In this document: piece by piece, positions 46,290-58,151 of the stretch
How positions within the stretch are numbered: position 1 is the first letter of the stretch
Layout: every line of letters begins with the position of its first letter
NCBI GenBank assembly: GCA_963971575.1
Contig: OZ020616.1
Location: 42,160,937-42,224,936 of the forward strand
Reading direction: 5' to 3'
DNA from: Liopterus haemorrhoidalis
Lineage: Eukaryota; Arthropoda; Insecta; Coleoptera; Dytiscidae
Length of the DNA stretch: 64,000 nt
Program-made: the position numbers and the translations under genes
Notes under the pieces: generated by a model
Databases searched by the model: none
What the model saw: only the letters and a program-made list of their open reading frames with translations
Told to the model about the DNA's origin: nothing

Positions 46290-47171
46290 TGATGTATTTT
46301 TGAAGATTTATCTAAATATTTAAAAAATTTTTTTTTTTTTTAGTTTATTTTTTTTTAATATTTTTTTTATGGGAGGGCAAGTCTAGCGGAGGTTTCCTTT
46401 CGCCACTGGTTTTGTCATCAATTTGATCCGTTTTTCTCTTTTTTTATCATCCCTTCGATCCAACTTCCTTTTTTTAGCTAGCGAGTGATCATAAAAAATT
46501 GTAAATTAGTAATGACCATAATTTTCGAGGATTGGATAAAACTAAGGTAGATGTTTCTGTTTATTTTATTTTTTTTATTAATATAAATGTATTGATTTTT
46601 TAATGCTTATGGTGTTGGCTCTCTGCTAAAAAGGGTATTATGTAATCTGGATAAAATTTCTCATGAACAATTAAAATTTTTGCATAGTCCTATAAATTTC
46701 ATTTTGACGCTGAAAATATTTATTAATAAAATATGCTGACAAAATGAATAAATTACTGAAATATAACCATCACATATCCAATATTGGATGTGAAATAATT
46801 TTAAAATATGGCTATACAGTGCACATTACAATATTTAAAATTTATCCAATACATACATCAATGTAATATAGAATCCATTATTCAATATGGAATATAATTT
46901 ATTTCTAATGACGTCATTTCGTCACTGTCAGAATTATGTTGATTTTAATACCGCATCAAATTTACAGATTAGTTAAATTCACCTGTAATAGTAATTAATA
47001 TGCGTAAATTTCAATTTCAGTATAAATAAACTATTTGTGTAATACTGAATTATTAGTTTACACTAGATTATTTTCATGGTCGGATCATTTGCATTGAATG
47101 TGCTTCAATACATGTTCCATCGGTGGCTAATAAGCTACTTCTATTTGGGAGATAACTACACTAATATATCC

Positions 47172-47610
47172 TATATTAGTATAGCAGTCCTATGGAAAGT
47201 GCATCTATAGACGTATAATCAGATAATCCTAGGTCGCCTTACTAATGAGGAACTCATCCAGGGACTGGATATCCAATTTGAGACCGTAAAAAGAAATTAA
47301 ACTGAAAATTGGATAGGTAATATTAGTATTATGCAATGATTTGTGGAACTATAGATGTATAATCTGAAAATCCTTGGTCGTTTACCAATGAGAAATATCC
47401 ACAGAATGGATTCCCAATTTGAGGAAAATTCGAATATCCTAGAAACTGGAAAGGCTATATAAGTATAGATAAATCCTTTGGAAAGTGGATAAGCATATAA
47501 TCAGACAAATTTAGTTTGACCTACCTATCAGAAACTTATCCAAGGAATGGGTCTCCAATCATGAAAAAGAAAGGAAGCACGAATATCTTGGAAATTGGAT
47601 AAGCTATATT
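47172..47610. repeat. About 145-bp tandem repeat, three units
   Basis: Units start near 47172, 47318 and 47456, with a fourth beginning near 47604. Each contains TATATTAGTATAG-like text, GTATAATC-GA-AATCCT, AATGAG-AA-T-ATCCA and CCAATTTGAG, and ends GAAA-TGGATAAG. Divergence is considerable. It is a minisatellite. Confidence 0.8.
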
Positions 47611-48008
47611 AATAGTTAAGTTAAAAAGTTCGGTAAATATCGTGCAGTGCAGTCTGTGCTTCACATTCGTCCCAAGTTTAGAGCGTGTGGCAGTCCGTGC
47701 AATAGCGTTTTTCGCGGTAAAAATATAATTTATTATTTTTTCCACAGAACAAAATGAGTGAAAACAATCAAGATATTATTGTTTATGCCTACATCATTTG
47801 CCAAATAAATAGTACAGACATGATGATCATTCAGACATGATGATCATTAATTCATTCTCTAAAGAAACTGGTTCTTGTTGTCTTTTATAAAAATGTTTTA
47901 TTTTACAAACGTACATTTTCTGTAAACAACTCAAAGTTTTCTGGATACAAGCGGAAAAGTACTTTAAATTGATATGTAGTCATATTCTTGTTTTTCATCT
48001 CTATTTTT

Positions 48009-48500
48009 TTATAATAATAATAATAATCAGCACTGCCGGCCAAGCTGGCCAATGGCTTGTTTGACGATTTTTCGCCATTGCTCGCGATTCTTAGCTTTAT
48101 TTTCCCATTTCTTTATCTCCACTGTCTATGGGAACGGCATCTAACCACCTGCTTTTTGGCAGACCTCTTCTTTTCTTGGCAATTATTCCTCATTGTAACA
48201 CTAAATTCGTTACTCTGTCGTCCGAAAGACGCGATACATGACCCAACCACCTAAGCCTCCGTGCTTTAATTACCCCAACTATGTTCGGTTCACCATAAAG
48301 GTCCATCAGTTCTCTGTTTGTTCTACGAATCACACCGTCTGTCTTTTTTCCTCCATATATTTTCCTTAAAACTTTCCTCTCCCATATCTCTACTCTATTC
48401 TTGCTATCATCGCTCAAGGTCCATAGTTCACACCCATACAACACCGTCGGCCTTATAATCGACTTATACACTCGCAGCTTTGTTGTTCTTGCCACTTTTT
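48009..48500 (-). pseudogene. RTE-like LINE C-terminal fragment with (ATT)n tail
   Basis: The minus strand reads RVYKSIIRPTVLYGCELWTL, RVEIWERKVLRKIYGGK and VIKARRLRWLGHVSRL, then after a stop KKRRGLPKSRWLDAV. It ends in an (ATT)n-type tail at 48009-48028. Thumb, connection and GHV box are all present in order. The part upstream of 48500 (the RT palm) is missing. Confidence 0.85.
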
Positions 48501-49260
48501 TACTGTATTGTTTTAATCATCAAATAAAATATCTTTTATATTACTTACAAGCATCCTAAAAACTGCATGCGTCATTTTTATATCATACAAAACAAGTAGC
48601 AGGAGATAAAACTTCATGTAATCACAAACATATAATTCATTGGTTTACAAAAAAGAATAACGAGAATATGTGCACAATATTAACAAAGCCTTCGTCTTTG
48701 ACTATTTTGCACAGTGTACACAGTGATCACATGATAAAAAAACTTGCACGCCACAGAGTTAACACAGCGCAGTTATACTGAACGCACCTCTAATTGCATG
48801 TACAGTTCATTCTAATCCCGTGCTAAATAAGAGTATAGTATGCCTTTTGAAAATGACAGACCATACGATCATGTAGCATGCCACAAAAAGTTTTAAAAAG
48901 TTCGCGAGAATATACTTGCCGACAACCTTCCGAGCAAGCGTATGATTCAATTGAAAGGATTTTCAAAATCCTACGTTTTTATTCATTCAGAGAGTGAGAA
49001 AGAAATATCTGTCAGTTTCATTCTCCCTTCTCCGTTTTTGGCGGAAGCGTCGCATGTACAAAAAGACACGTACGTTAATGTGAATATATTCAAATATAAC
49101 AGACCAAAAAACAACAGACGTACTTTCGGTATGAGTGGTTCGAATATGTTATACATAGCTTACATTACAGAACTGTGTTGTGCGTTCACTTTTATTGAAT
49201 ATTATTTGTATTTTGACACTTACATAAAATTCAATTGTTTATTGCTTGAAAATACACTTT

Positions 49261-49414
49261 CTTTTTTAAATTTTTTGACTACTATGGCCATTATCCAGAA
49301 GATGCATTTTATTTTTGAAAAAACCATGCCATAACCGGGCTTCGAACCTGAGCCCTCATGGTCTAGAAGTTAGTGTATCGCTACACTAACCACTACGCCA
49401 TGGTGACCGGCAAT
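49261..49414 (-). mobile_element. tRNA-derived SINE-A, copy 3, 10-bp target duplication
   Basis: AATACACTTT flanks both sides (49251-49260 and 49415-49424). The minus-strand head has GGCGTAGTGGTTAGTG (A box) and GGTTCGAAGCCC (B box), followed by GGCATGG and AATGGCCA as in copy 2. Confidence 0.9.
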
Positions 49415-49668
49415 AATACACTTTGAAATATTTAGTTGATTATAACATAAATTAATATGATATTACATAAATGTTTAGTATTATTTTAATTAGTGGATTG
49501 TATTTTGATTATTTTGTGCATGGTGACGAATTTGTAAAGTCGCTACCATAACACATTCACGTAAAAAACTTTTTTAATTTTTTTCAATTATGTTTTTTGT
49601 CACACTGTTAACAAGACTCTCCCCGTTGCTACGGAATCATTGTATAGTTTCTAAACATGTGTGAAATA

Positions 49669-50644
49669 CAGTGCGATCAATAATTCCTGAACGTTATGTA
49701 ATACTTGACAGAAACATTTAGTTATCAAACTTATTTCCAAGGATATGTACACATTTTACATTTTATTTTAACTAAGGTGACCATTCGTACTGGTTTTACC
49801 AGTACTGTACTGTTTTTTTGGTCATTGGTCCTGGTTAATCGTGAAATATAACCAGTACAGTTTAGGGACACAAAATCCAAAATTATTAATTTTTCAAAAG
49901 ATCGTTCCATCTTTCAGTACGCGCGTAAATTTAAACACAAAATACGGCTCAGCAGTGTAGCGGCCTTTTCAAATGTACCTTCTTAATCTACAATATAAAT
50001 AAAAGTAGTACATTTTATTTTTTCACTTAAAGGCAAAAAAACTAAGCTTACTCTGCAATATTTTTTTAATATATATTCTACGATAGCCACTTTTCTTCAT
50101 GCTGACTGAGCAGGTGCGCTCCTAGAAAAATTAACTGATAGGGGGGTCTATTTCTAAAAAATATCCGATAAATAATAAAATTTATTATTGCCTCTTTACG
50201 GGGAGTCTTATATGTTTAGGGTGGTCTTATATGTTAATTACATTTTGACTATTTTGTTTTTTATCAACAAAAGAGATGATTTTATTTTCAGTAGCTTAGT
50301 TTTTATTAAGTATATGATTTTTAAGTTTAGGGGGGGGGGTCAGGACCCTAGGACCCCTCTCCTATTGCACTCGCCTGTACTTGAGCTATTTTAAATGTCC
50401 TGGTTTTATATTTGACAAAAATGGTTACCTTATTTTACCGTACATTTTATTTTTATTACCTTAACTTGAATTTATTATTAAACGAATACTGTTTGTTGTT
50501 TCTCGGGTGGGTTCGGGTCAACGAAGTAATATGATTGGTTTTTTGTTAAATTGGGATTATCAGCTGTGAATTAGAATACAGTTTTGATATTTTAAAACCC
50601 ATTGTTTACCATTATCTAACGCTCAGAAGTTAATGATCGCACTG
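49669..50644. mobile_element. TIR element family H (976 bp) with probable hAT-like insert
   Basis: Ends CAGTGCGATCAATAATTCCT and its diverged reverse complement are flanked by TA (49667-49668 and 50645-50646). Inside, TAAGGTGACCATTCGTACTG (about 49774) and GGTTACCTTA (about 50426-50435) look like the ends of a second, hAT-type element with similar 8-base flanks (ATTTTAAC/TTTTACCG-like). No transposase code is recognisable. Confidence 0.65.
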
Positions 50645-51236
50645 TATATAGGTATTAGATTATCGGTTCTCAGTCCATCGATCGGCATGATGATTCTTGA
50701 CGAGTATAGATAGATCTTCCTAACCTAATCTTACTTATATAGATAGATCTAAAACTTTATTGGGATAATATATAGCATTTTATTGGTATAACTACCCAGA
50801 GTCCGAATCTTTCATGAGTAAGAATTTGTTAGGATCATTGAATAAAAATACTAAAGAAAGGAGGCTTTAAAAATGTTTAAGTACAAATTTTTATGACGAA
50901 AATGACGTCACGTATTTTTTCTTATTTTATCGATAACAATTATTTGAATAAATGGCCCTACGCTACTGTACAGCCGGACACTATTCGCGACTCCAAATAA
51001 CAGTGAAACATCTGGTGGCGGCTTGATAAATTAAACAGGAGCGTATATTTGTATAATATTTGTAGTGTGTTGTGCAGCAGTTTATGTGAATTAAGACGTA
51101 TTTTTAAATATAGTGACTTAAATACAGTGCCTTTTTGCCGAAATATTGTTTGAACAGATAAATATTAAGAAAAAACTTATTGACACATACGTTTCTCGTC
51201 GGCCATCAACTGGCGTACGCAGCGCCGCCAACGTTA

Positions 51237-51722
51237 AGTGGGGAACAGAATGCAACGAGTTCTACGGCGCGTTGACGGCGTTTGGACGGCGCTATCTGTC
51301 AGAGGAAAGTTAAAACCAAGCTGTCGTAACCAAGTGCACAGAATGTATAACGTCCTAGCGTCGTTCCAACGCCGTTGATACTGAATGTTCGTCAACTTCC
51401 AACTTTTGACGCCGTTGAACGTTGACGTAGAGCACCTAACCTCAGTTTTTACTGAATGGTAAAGTGTTTGTATGTATAAATAACTTGCATACAACATAAA
51501 TAACATCACACACAAGTCTTCATCATCCAATATAATTTTAATAAAAGAAAGCGCAGATTATAATCACAGATATAGGTTGTCAAGTGACACTTTGACGGCG
51601 TTAAAAATTATTGCATTGTGTGCAGGCGAAAATTCATCGCTGTTCTCAACGACGCTAACGCAACGCCGTCGCAAAAGACGGCGCGTTGACGGCGTAGCGC
51701 GCTGTGCATTCTGTTCCAGGCT
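51237..51722. mobile_element. Harbinger-like GC-rich MITE (486 bp), family F
   Basis: Ends AGTGGGGAACAGAATGCA and TGCATTCTGTTCCAGGCT are imperfect inverted repeats, with TTA on both sides (51234-51236 and 51723-51725), the target of PIF/Harbinger transposases. Subterminal GCGCGTTGACGGCG occurs near both ends. CpG density is far above the surroundings. There is no transposase. Confidence 0.75.
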
Positions 51723-51729
51723 TTAGTTT

Positions 51730-52950
51730 GAGTCGCGAATCGTCCACTGTTTTGAAAGACCATCTTGGTCTTCCCAGCTAACATGTAATACTCCTTCCTT
51801 ATATTTTTTTCAATCGTTCGGATGCATATTGTTATCTAGACACATTTAGTACTACATTGTGGTTCTTAACCTAAAAATCTTCTGTTTTGTTTGCTCGGTA
51901 TATTAATGAGGTCCAGACAGCTACCATCAAAATTCAGTAATTGATGAAACACAGCAAACTTCTTGTAAAAAGTGTAGTAAAGTGACGTTCCTGATTAAGA
52001 ACATGACAGTAAATGAATATTGAATATACCGCCTTCACTTATAACACGTCTTCTTCATTGATACGTCACGCCATCTAATGATAGACCTTACTCTTAACAA
52101 AGTGTCAAACGTTTCACAAACTAAGATAGATTGATCTCTATAAATTGCATAGTTATGTACAAGGAAACATGCTTATAAACAAATTGATGTGATGGTGAGG
52201 GAGATGAAGAGAAGGAAGTGTTACCTAGTACTAGTAGTTTGATCTCATATCCTCCAATCAGTGTGGCAATCTTGGCAACCACGTAGAATTGTTATTACAT
52301 TCAGATACAGCAGGTCGGACCAATTGTCAACAGCTAGGTTCGCATGGAAATGGGCTTACAACTTGGCAATCTCGTTACTTGCAAACAATAAACACGGGAA
52401 TAATGTAACTCCATTGATTTCGCTACACGTCATCTATGGGGGTCTGATGATCATATAGTTTCCATGGGTAACTAGGTATTGTTTAATTCCCATTGTTTCT
52501 GCCTTATCGCATGAAAATCATTTTATTTTCAGGAAATTATTGGTTCCGATTGTTAAATGTAAAGAAGCAATTAGTTTATAGAAAAACAAGGTAATTATAA
52601 ATATATCTGTTGTACAACGGTATATTAAACTGAAGAAATGTAAGCTTTTTTTCCAAGTATAACTTCTTTGCCTTTTACATTGGAGTCGTTGTTACTGTTT
52701 TAATCATTAGGCTGATTACGTCGCCGGTTAAACCCGCAACAGTTCCAGATTATTACCAAGCAATATTTTTAAGTATTATTATTTACAGTAATATTCCTCT
52801 ATCAATTTCTTTGTAATATATTCCAAGAATATAACAACTGGGGACTGCAAATACATATGAGTAAGATAAAATATATGTATGACAGAACAAAGATTGAAAA
52901 ATAGAGTTACGAATATGAGGCAGACAATAATATAAATCAAGGAACACTAC
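51730..52950. other. No gene identified
   Basis: Unique-looking sequence with one 65-codon frame (52261-52458) that I do not recognise. No repeat structure is visible. Confidence 0.4.
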
Positions 52951-52960
52951 GAATATAATT

Positions 52961-53230
52961 ACATAAATGTCTAGGGTTTTGTAGGCATAAACAAGAGACT
53001 TCTATATCCTTTGACCGATATGAACAATATCACTCTAGACACTCCTATATTCTTTGATCGATATGAAAAATATTTTACAGATTTATTCTCTAAGAATCTG
53101 CGGATAAAACAACGTATAAATATATCTAGAGTTTCGTAGGCATAAAAAAGAAACTCTAGACACTTCTATATCCTTTGATCGATATAAAAAATATTTTACA
53201 GATTTATTATTTCAAAATCTGCGGATATAG
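52961..53230. repeat. About 120-bp satellite, array part 1
   Basis: Monomer landmarks are AAATGTCTAGGGTTTCGTAG, CACTCCTATATCCTTTGACC, GATATGAACAATATTTTGCA and TCTAAGAATCTGCGGATAAA. Units begin near 52961 and 53115; the first has an internal partial duplication (about 53030-53090). The array resumes at 53622. Confidence 0.85.
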
Positions 53231-53232
53231 TA

Positions 53233-53616
53233 AAGGAGACTTTAGTTGACAGATGACGGTTATTTAAAGCATATGGTTCAATGGGAGAGAACTATAGTAA
53301 TAAAATTTGCATTTTTGAATAGAGCCATATCATTTGTTCACAGACAAAGCTAGAAATAGAGAAAGAGATACAATTTGTTTCATTTGATACGCCTGTCTTC
53401 CATCTAGTGGTGGGAGGTCTAAAGCGCGCGCGTATATACAAAGGGACATACGTTGAGTTACCATATTATAATATAACAAAAAAAGACAAAAACTATGAAC
53501 GTACGTTACAGTAAGAAGCAGACATACGTTCTTGACATCTTACATAAATCTGTGTGAAATAGATATACATTTTTTTATCGGTTCTCAATCGATCAATCTG
53601 TCAAGTAAAATCTCCT
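53233..53616. mobile_element. TIR element family I inserted in the satellite (384 bp)
   Basis: AAGGAGACTTTAGTTGACAG at the left matches AGGAGATTTTACTTGACAG reversed at the right, with TA at each border. It interrupts one satellite monomer after GCGGATA, and the monomer text (AATTACATACATAAATG) resumes directly after it. A loosely similar stretch lies at 48980-49160. It has no coding capacity. Confidence 0.75.
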
Positions 53617-53621
53617 TATAA

Positions 53622-54000
53622 AATAATTACATACATAAATGTCTAGGGTTTCATAGGCATAAACAAGATACCCTAGGATACTCCTATATCCTTTGACCGA
53701 TATGAACACTATTTTGCAGATTTATTCTCTAAGAATCTACAAATGTAACTACATGCATAAATGTCTAGAGTGTCGTAGGCATAAACAAGAGACTATATAT
53801 ACTCCTATATCCTTTGACCAATATGAACAATATTTTGCAGATATATTCTCTAAGAAACTGCGGATAAAATTACATATAGAAATATTTAGGGTTTCGTAGG
53901 CAGAAACTAGAAACTCTAGACACGCCTATATCCTTTAACCGATATAAACCTTTGCCTATAAATAAATAAAATAAATAAATGTCTAGGGTTTCGTAGGCAA
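53622..54000. repeat. About 120-bp satellite, array part 2
   Basis: Further monomers start near 53631, 53753, 53871 and 53972, at spacings of 118-122 bases except the shortened last unit. Open frames across it are artefacts of the repeat. Confidence 0.85.
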
Positions 54001-54176
54001 AAATTAACGTCTCAAATTATTTTTAGTTTTAACAATATAAATGTAATGTTCTGAGTAAAAATGAATAGTTTTCCCATCTTAAAAAGTTTATGAATAAATA
54101 ATCGTACTTATATAATTAGCAAGTGTCTGTATGTAGTGTCGGTAACATTGTGACCGTCAATTTTTCGTAAAGTTCT

Positions 54177-54266
54177 CGTGATTGGCTAACTGGGGACACG
54201 CTGTCTCTTGATTGGCTGACAGGTGACACCCTCTCCCGTGATTGGCTAAATACCTGACATGGTGGT
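54177..54266. repeat. 30-bp tandem repeat with CCAAT-like boxes, three units
   Basis: Units at 54177, 54207 and 54237 each begin (C/T)GTGATTGGCTAA-like, followed by GG-GACAC. ATTGGCT is the reverse of AGCCAAT, the NF-Y (CCAAT) consensus. Three boxes at exact 30-base spacing resemble a promoter module, but no gene is evident next to it. Confidence 0.6.
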
Positions 54267-55299
54267 ATATTGTTTGGTTAATTATACGAAATTAAGATAC
54301 GTTAAAATATAAAACCAAATACACCTACAAACAATTGAAATTTGTATATTATAAATCCGTCATTGTTGGCGGGTAATAACATAGTAAAAAGATAAATCAC
54401 AACATAAGTATTTAGAAAATAGACAAACCTATAAATTGCTGAATATTAAATAGGGAATAGACCTTAGCAAATAGATGTGTGGCATGTTTTCTTGATATTA
54501 TAAAAAAAAAAAAAAACTTGGTATTGTCTTATAATTGGGGTGTCGTATAGTCGAGCTAATATGGTAGTTATTAAAAAAATCGTGCTATAATTTACATTAA
54601 AACAACCCGAACTTTCCGAACAACTTAATATTTTTATAAAAGTTTCGCAATTGAATTTGTCCAGTATCAACATTGAATTTGCTGTGAGCAGAGCACTTTA
54701 CGTTCTGCAACAGATCAATTATAATTACAGCTAAGAAATAGAATTGTATTTTCTTTCCAAAGTATCACTAACCTTTAACAATTCCTGACAGAATACAATC
54801 AGATTAGTATCTTGAAACTGATACAAAACACTTGTCTGAAAAGTTCTCGTTTAGTGAAAATGTTTCGTTTTTGACGATCTGATAGCAAGTTCGTTTATCT
54901 AAGTTATAACATGCTGTGCTATACAAGAAGTTGTAAATGGTTGTAGTGATAATATCATTTGTACTAATAACTTGAAGCAACTTGTTCAAACTAAAGGAAT
55001 AATTAAACAACATAACACACATGATTACAACTAACAATAATTACTAAACCGGCAAACTGCATTAATATCTCATAATACAAGATCAGAGATGCACAACATG
55101 CATTCTATTAAGCATATATGTTTTGGGATTTTATAATAAATATTATTGTTAACTTACTACCAGCCCACTTATTACTTTACCTACAACGAGGGACTTCGTT
55201 TGCTATTTAGTATATGTTCAAATACTTTTATATGTTAACGTGTACATTTTGATGATTGTTTCTTGATTTCTTCTTCCTTTTATTTTATTTTATTTTATT

Positions 55300-55782
55300 T
55301 ACTTAAGTAATTTAAGATACATGAACATTTTGGGTTTCTAGTAACCAGTACTGTATTTAATAAAATAGTGCTTTTAGATTAGATTATGTGGGTGTTATGT
55401 ATGTTGGTATTAGTCTATATTTGTCTGTATAGTTTTGTGTCTGTTAGAAATTTATGTAGGATTGTTTTATTGTTGTCGTTAAGTGCTTCTTGTAGTGTGT
55501 CAGGTTTATGGTGTGTCTGTCTTAATGTGTCATATTTGGTGTATTCTGTAATAAGGTGTTGTACTGTAAGAATTACGTTGCAGTCATTACACAATGGGGG
55601 ATTTTCTTTGTAGCTGTGTGTAATTCTTGTACGTCCAATTCGTAGTCTAGTAGTGGAAGTTTGCTCTCTTCTTGTTCTAGAGAATGGTCATTTCTTCGTG
55701 TCGGATTTTATTGTTCTTAGTTTATTAATTTGTATATTTTGCCATATGTTGTCTACTTGTTCTAGGATTTGACGTTTTATTA
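55300..55782 (-). pseudogene. I/Jockey-type LINE C-terminus with zinc-binding tail
   Basis: The minus strand reads KRQILEQVDNIWQNIQINKL, RTIKSDTKK, a stop, then TRTRREQTSTTRLRIGRTRI, THSYKENPPLCNDCNVILTV and QHLITEYTKYDTLR, ending LHKFLTDTKLYRQI. The TRLRIG-TR-TH-Y phrase plus C-x2-C...H is the conserved region after the RT or RNase H domain in this LINE type. The cysteine after H (usually C in the ...EC motif) is Tyr here. It is cut on the right by repeat R1. Confidence 0.8.
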
Positions 55783-56600
55783 CCGACTCCCAACATATAT
55801 AAGGGAGGTATACAGACAAATTCTGAAACTCTGTTACTATGATAATTGTAACTAAATTCGTCACTATGAGCAAGGTCAGTTACTATCATGAATGAAAGCC
55901 ATTATACTTTTTATAATATTTTATGTTGTAGTAACGTTATTACACCGTAACTTTTTACAGAATTGTGATCATACCGATTTTGACATTTCGAGATTTCGAT
56001 GGCTCTCCACGAATTGAGGTCCCTACATAACGTTTTGACTATTTTTAGCATGATGTCTGTCGGTCTGTCTGTCCCTCTGTCCGTCCGTCTGACTGTCTGT
56101 CTGCCTCTCTGTCTGTCCATCCACCCGTCTGTCTGTTTGTGTACACGTGAAGAGCAAATTCGGCTATAAGGATATGAAATTTCATATTTAAGCTTTTAAC
56201 ATCAATTGCACGAATTGATCAACTTTTGGTAAAAATCGGTTGTCTAAAAATGGGGGTTTATTTTTGTCGATTTTAAGATTTTTGCGAATATTTCATTAGA
56301 GAAAAATATTTCGAAAAAAAAAATATTTGACAAAAGTTGCTATAAAAGTAATAACTAACAACTTTTATTTGAGATATTTTTTGATAAAACGAAATAATTT
56401 TGAAACATTTTTCGAAATTTTTTCTATACTTATATGTATTTTTTCATACTTATATGTAACGTTTCCATGGTCATGATAAATAATATCTCTGTTAGAAAAT
56501 ATCAGGCCAAGTTATTTCTAGTCTGCTGCTAGAATGTATTTTATACAAGTACTTTGTGATGGCGGTCAGTCCTGTGGTGGCCACAGCTGATTTTTTTTAT
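55783..56600. repeat. Unclassified repeat R1, copy 3, carrying a MITE
   Basis: Same landmarks as 19411-19871, with a long GTCTGTCTGTC-type tract at 56055-56135 and end GTGATGGCGGT...CCTGTGGTGGC. It is interrupted at 55813-55966 by a family M MITE; copy 1 shows the empty site (GAGGTATTGTGATCATACC). Confidence 0.8.
55813..55966. mobile_element. MITE family M, copy 2 (about 154 bp)
   Basis: Body text GTTACTATGATAATTGTAAC, GGTCAGTTACTATCATGAAT and the end TTTTTACAGAATTG match 32280-32436. The exact borders are ambiguous by 2-4 bases because target and ends look alike. Confidence 0.8.
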
Positions 56601-57344
56601 TTTTCATTATTAACCACAACACTTTCAAATAAAATAATAAAATTATAACATTCAAGTATGTTGTGTGTTTTATTATTAAATTTAAATGTCAAATTTGAAC
56701 ATCCTTTACATATGGATTTATAAAAACTTTGATTTTCCGGTTAAAAGTTTTTAAAATCATTTACAGTTTTTTTAACGACAGACTTGTTGATTAATCTAAT
56801 AAAACCAACCGCATTTCTATTTTTAACCATCTGAATTTAAAGACTTTTAAAGCATTCAACACAATTTTATAATAGAATAAATAATTTTCATGGCGAGTGA
56901 AAAAGCTGTACGTACATTTTCCGCGACATATCGCATTTTCCTGCATAACGGTAGAGCGCTAACCTAACATGTGTGTTAACATGCATACACATGTACTCCT
57001 GACATAATTACATTCCTGGCCAATTAGTTTGAAGGATAGGAAGCATGAAGGATTTTTGAAATCATGTGTTATGCATCACAGGAATGAAGCGATTACTGAA
57101 ACTTAGTTTCGCTACGAAAACATAACGTTAACTATGCTTCTCTCTTCTTACTACAAGCTTTTGTGCTTCCAGCTACTTTGTAATTTAATAAAACTATAAT
57201 TAATGTAATAGCAAAATGTTTTAAATACTTTCACAACTCATCATATAGAAAATCGATATTTTAACGACAAGTTTTAAACTAAATTAAACAAGGAATATAT
57301 TTATAGTTGTTAGTTCTTTTTTACATATACGAGGTAAGCTAGAA

Positions 57345-58151
57345 CAGTGCGTAACTAGGCAGGGGCAACAGGGGCACAGACCCCAGACCCAGATCGAATG
57401 ACGGGGGGGGGGGGTATAGAAAGGAAAATAGTGACATAATAATTGTATTTGCGTGAGGACCTTGTTTGTTTTTTAGGTTACCACTTGGATTTTAGAAGTG
57501 AGGACCTTTTTTATATAGACCGGGAGCTCATGACAGTTTTTGGTCTCCGATTTCATACAGCATGCCTTTTGGAGGAGAGAATATTTACCCTGTGACAACA
57601 AAAAAGGGATGGTACTAAACCCCTGCACGCTTTCCGGTCTTAGGGAAAATTGTATTTCCACTTAAACACAAAATTTTTGTGCTTTTCTCTGATTTAATAT
57701 TGCTTTCCCTTTTGTCGAAAGAAAGTTATAACAAATTTAAAGTCTTTTAAATATATGCATGCGATTCGGAGGGTCCCAAAGGGCTCAAACGGTCATGTAA
57801 TAAAAAAATATGATTTTCCGCGTTTTCATACAGCATGCCTATAATTAAAAGCTTTAAATTTGTTATAACTTTCTTTTGACAAAAGGGCAAGCAATATTAA
57901 GTCAGAGAAAAACACAAAAATTTTGTACAAGTGGAAATGCAATTTTCCCTATGACCGGAAAGCGTGCAGGGGTTTAATACCATCCCTTTTTTGTTGTCAC
58001 AGGGTAAATATTCTCTCCTCCAAAAGGCATGCTGTATGAAATCGGAGACCAAAAATGTCATGAGCTCCCGGTCTAATAGGACATCACTTGTTTATAGGTG
58101 GCCCAAATATATAATCTTGTCCAGGGCCCGAAAAAAGCTAGTTCGGCCCTG
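57345..58151. mobile_element. Non-autonomous hAT family K, exact 8-bp duplication
   Basis: AGCTAGAA is present on both sides (57337-57344 and 58152-58159). The element starts CAGTGCGTAACTAGGCAGG and ends AGCTAGTTCGGCCCTG. A poly-G run lies at about 57403-57413. Most of the interior (57518-58073) is an inserted fold-back element D, so the hAT itself is only about 250 bases. A partial relative is at 15457-15640. Confidence 0.85.
57518..58073. mobile_element. Fold-back element family D, copy 2 (556 bp)
   Basis: Same inverted arms and TA borders as 21206-21770, but the unique centre is inverted relative to copy 1. The 62-codon frames on both strands arise from the arms and mirror each other. Confidence 0.9.

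Noticed and set aside
47745..47840. 5' exon after a splice acceptor (TTTTTTCCACAG, then ATGAGTGAAAACAATC)
   Set aside because: The frame closes after about 28 codons without a donor site or continuation I can support.
52961..54000. CRISPR-like array of spaced repeats
   Set aside because: The units are contiguous 120-bp monomers diverging along their whole length, without unique spacers, in a eukaryotic context.
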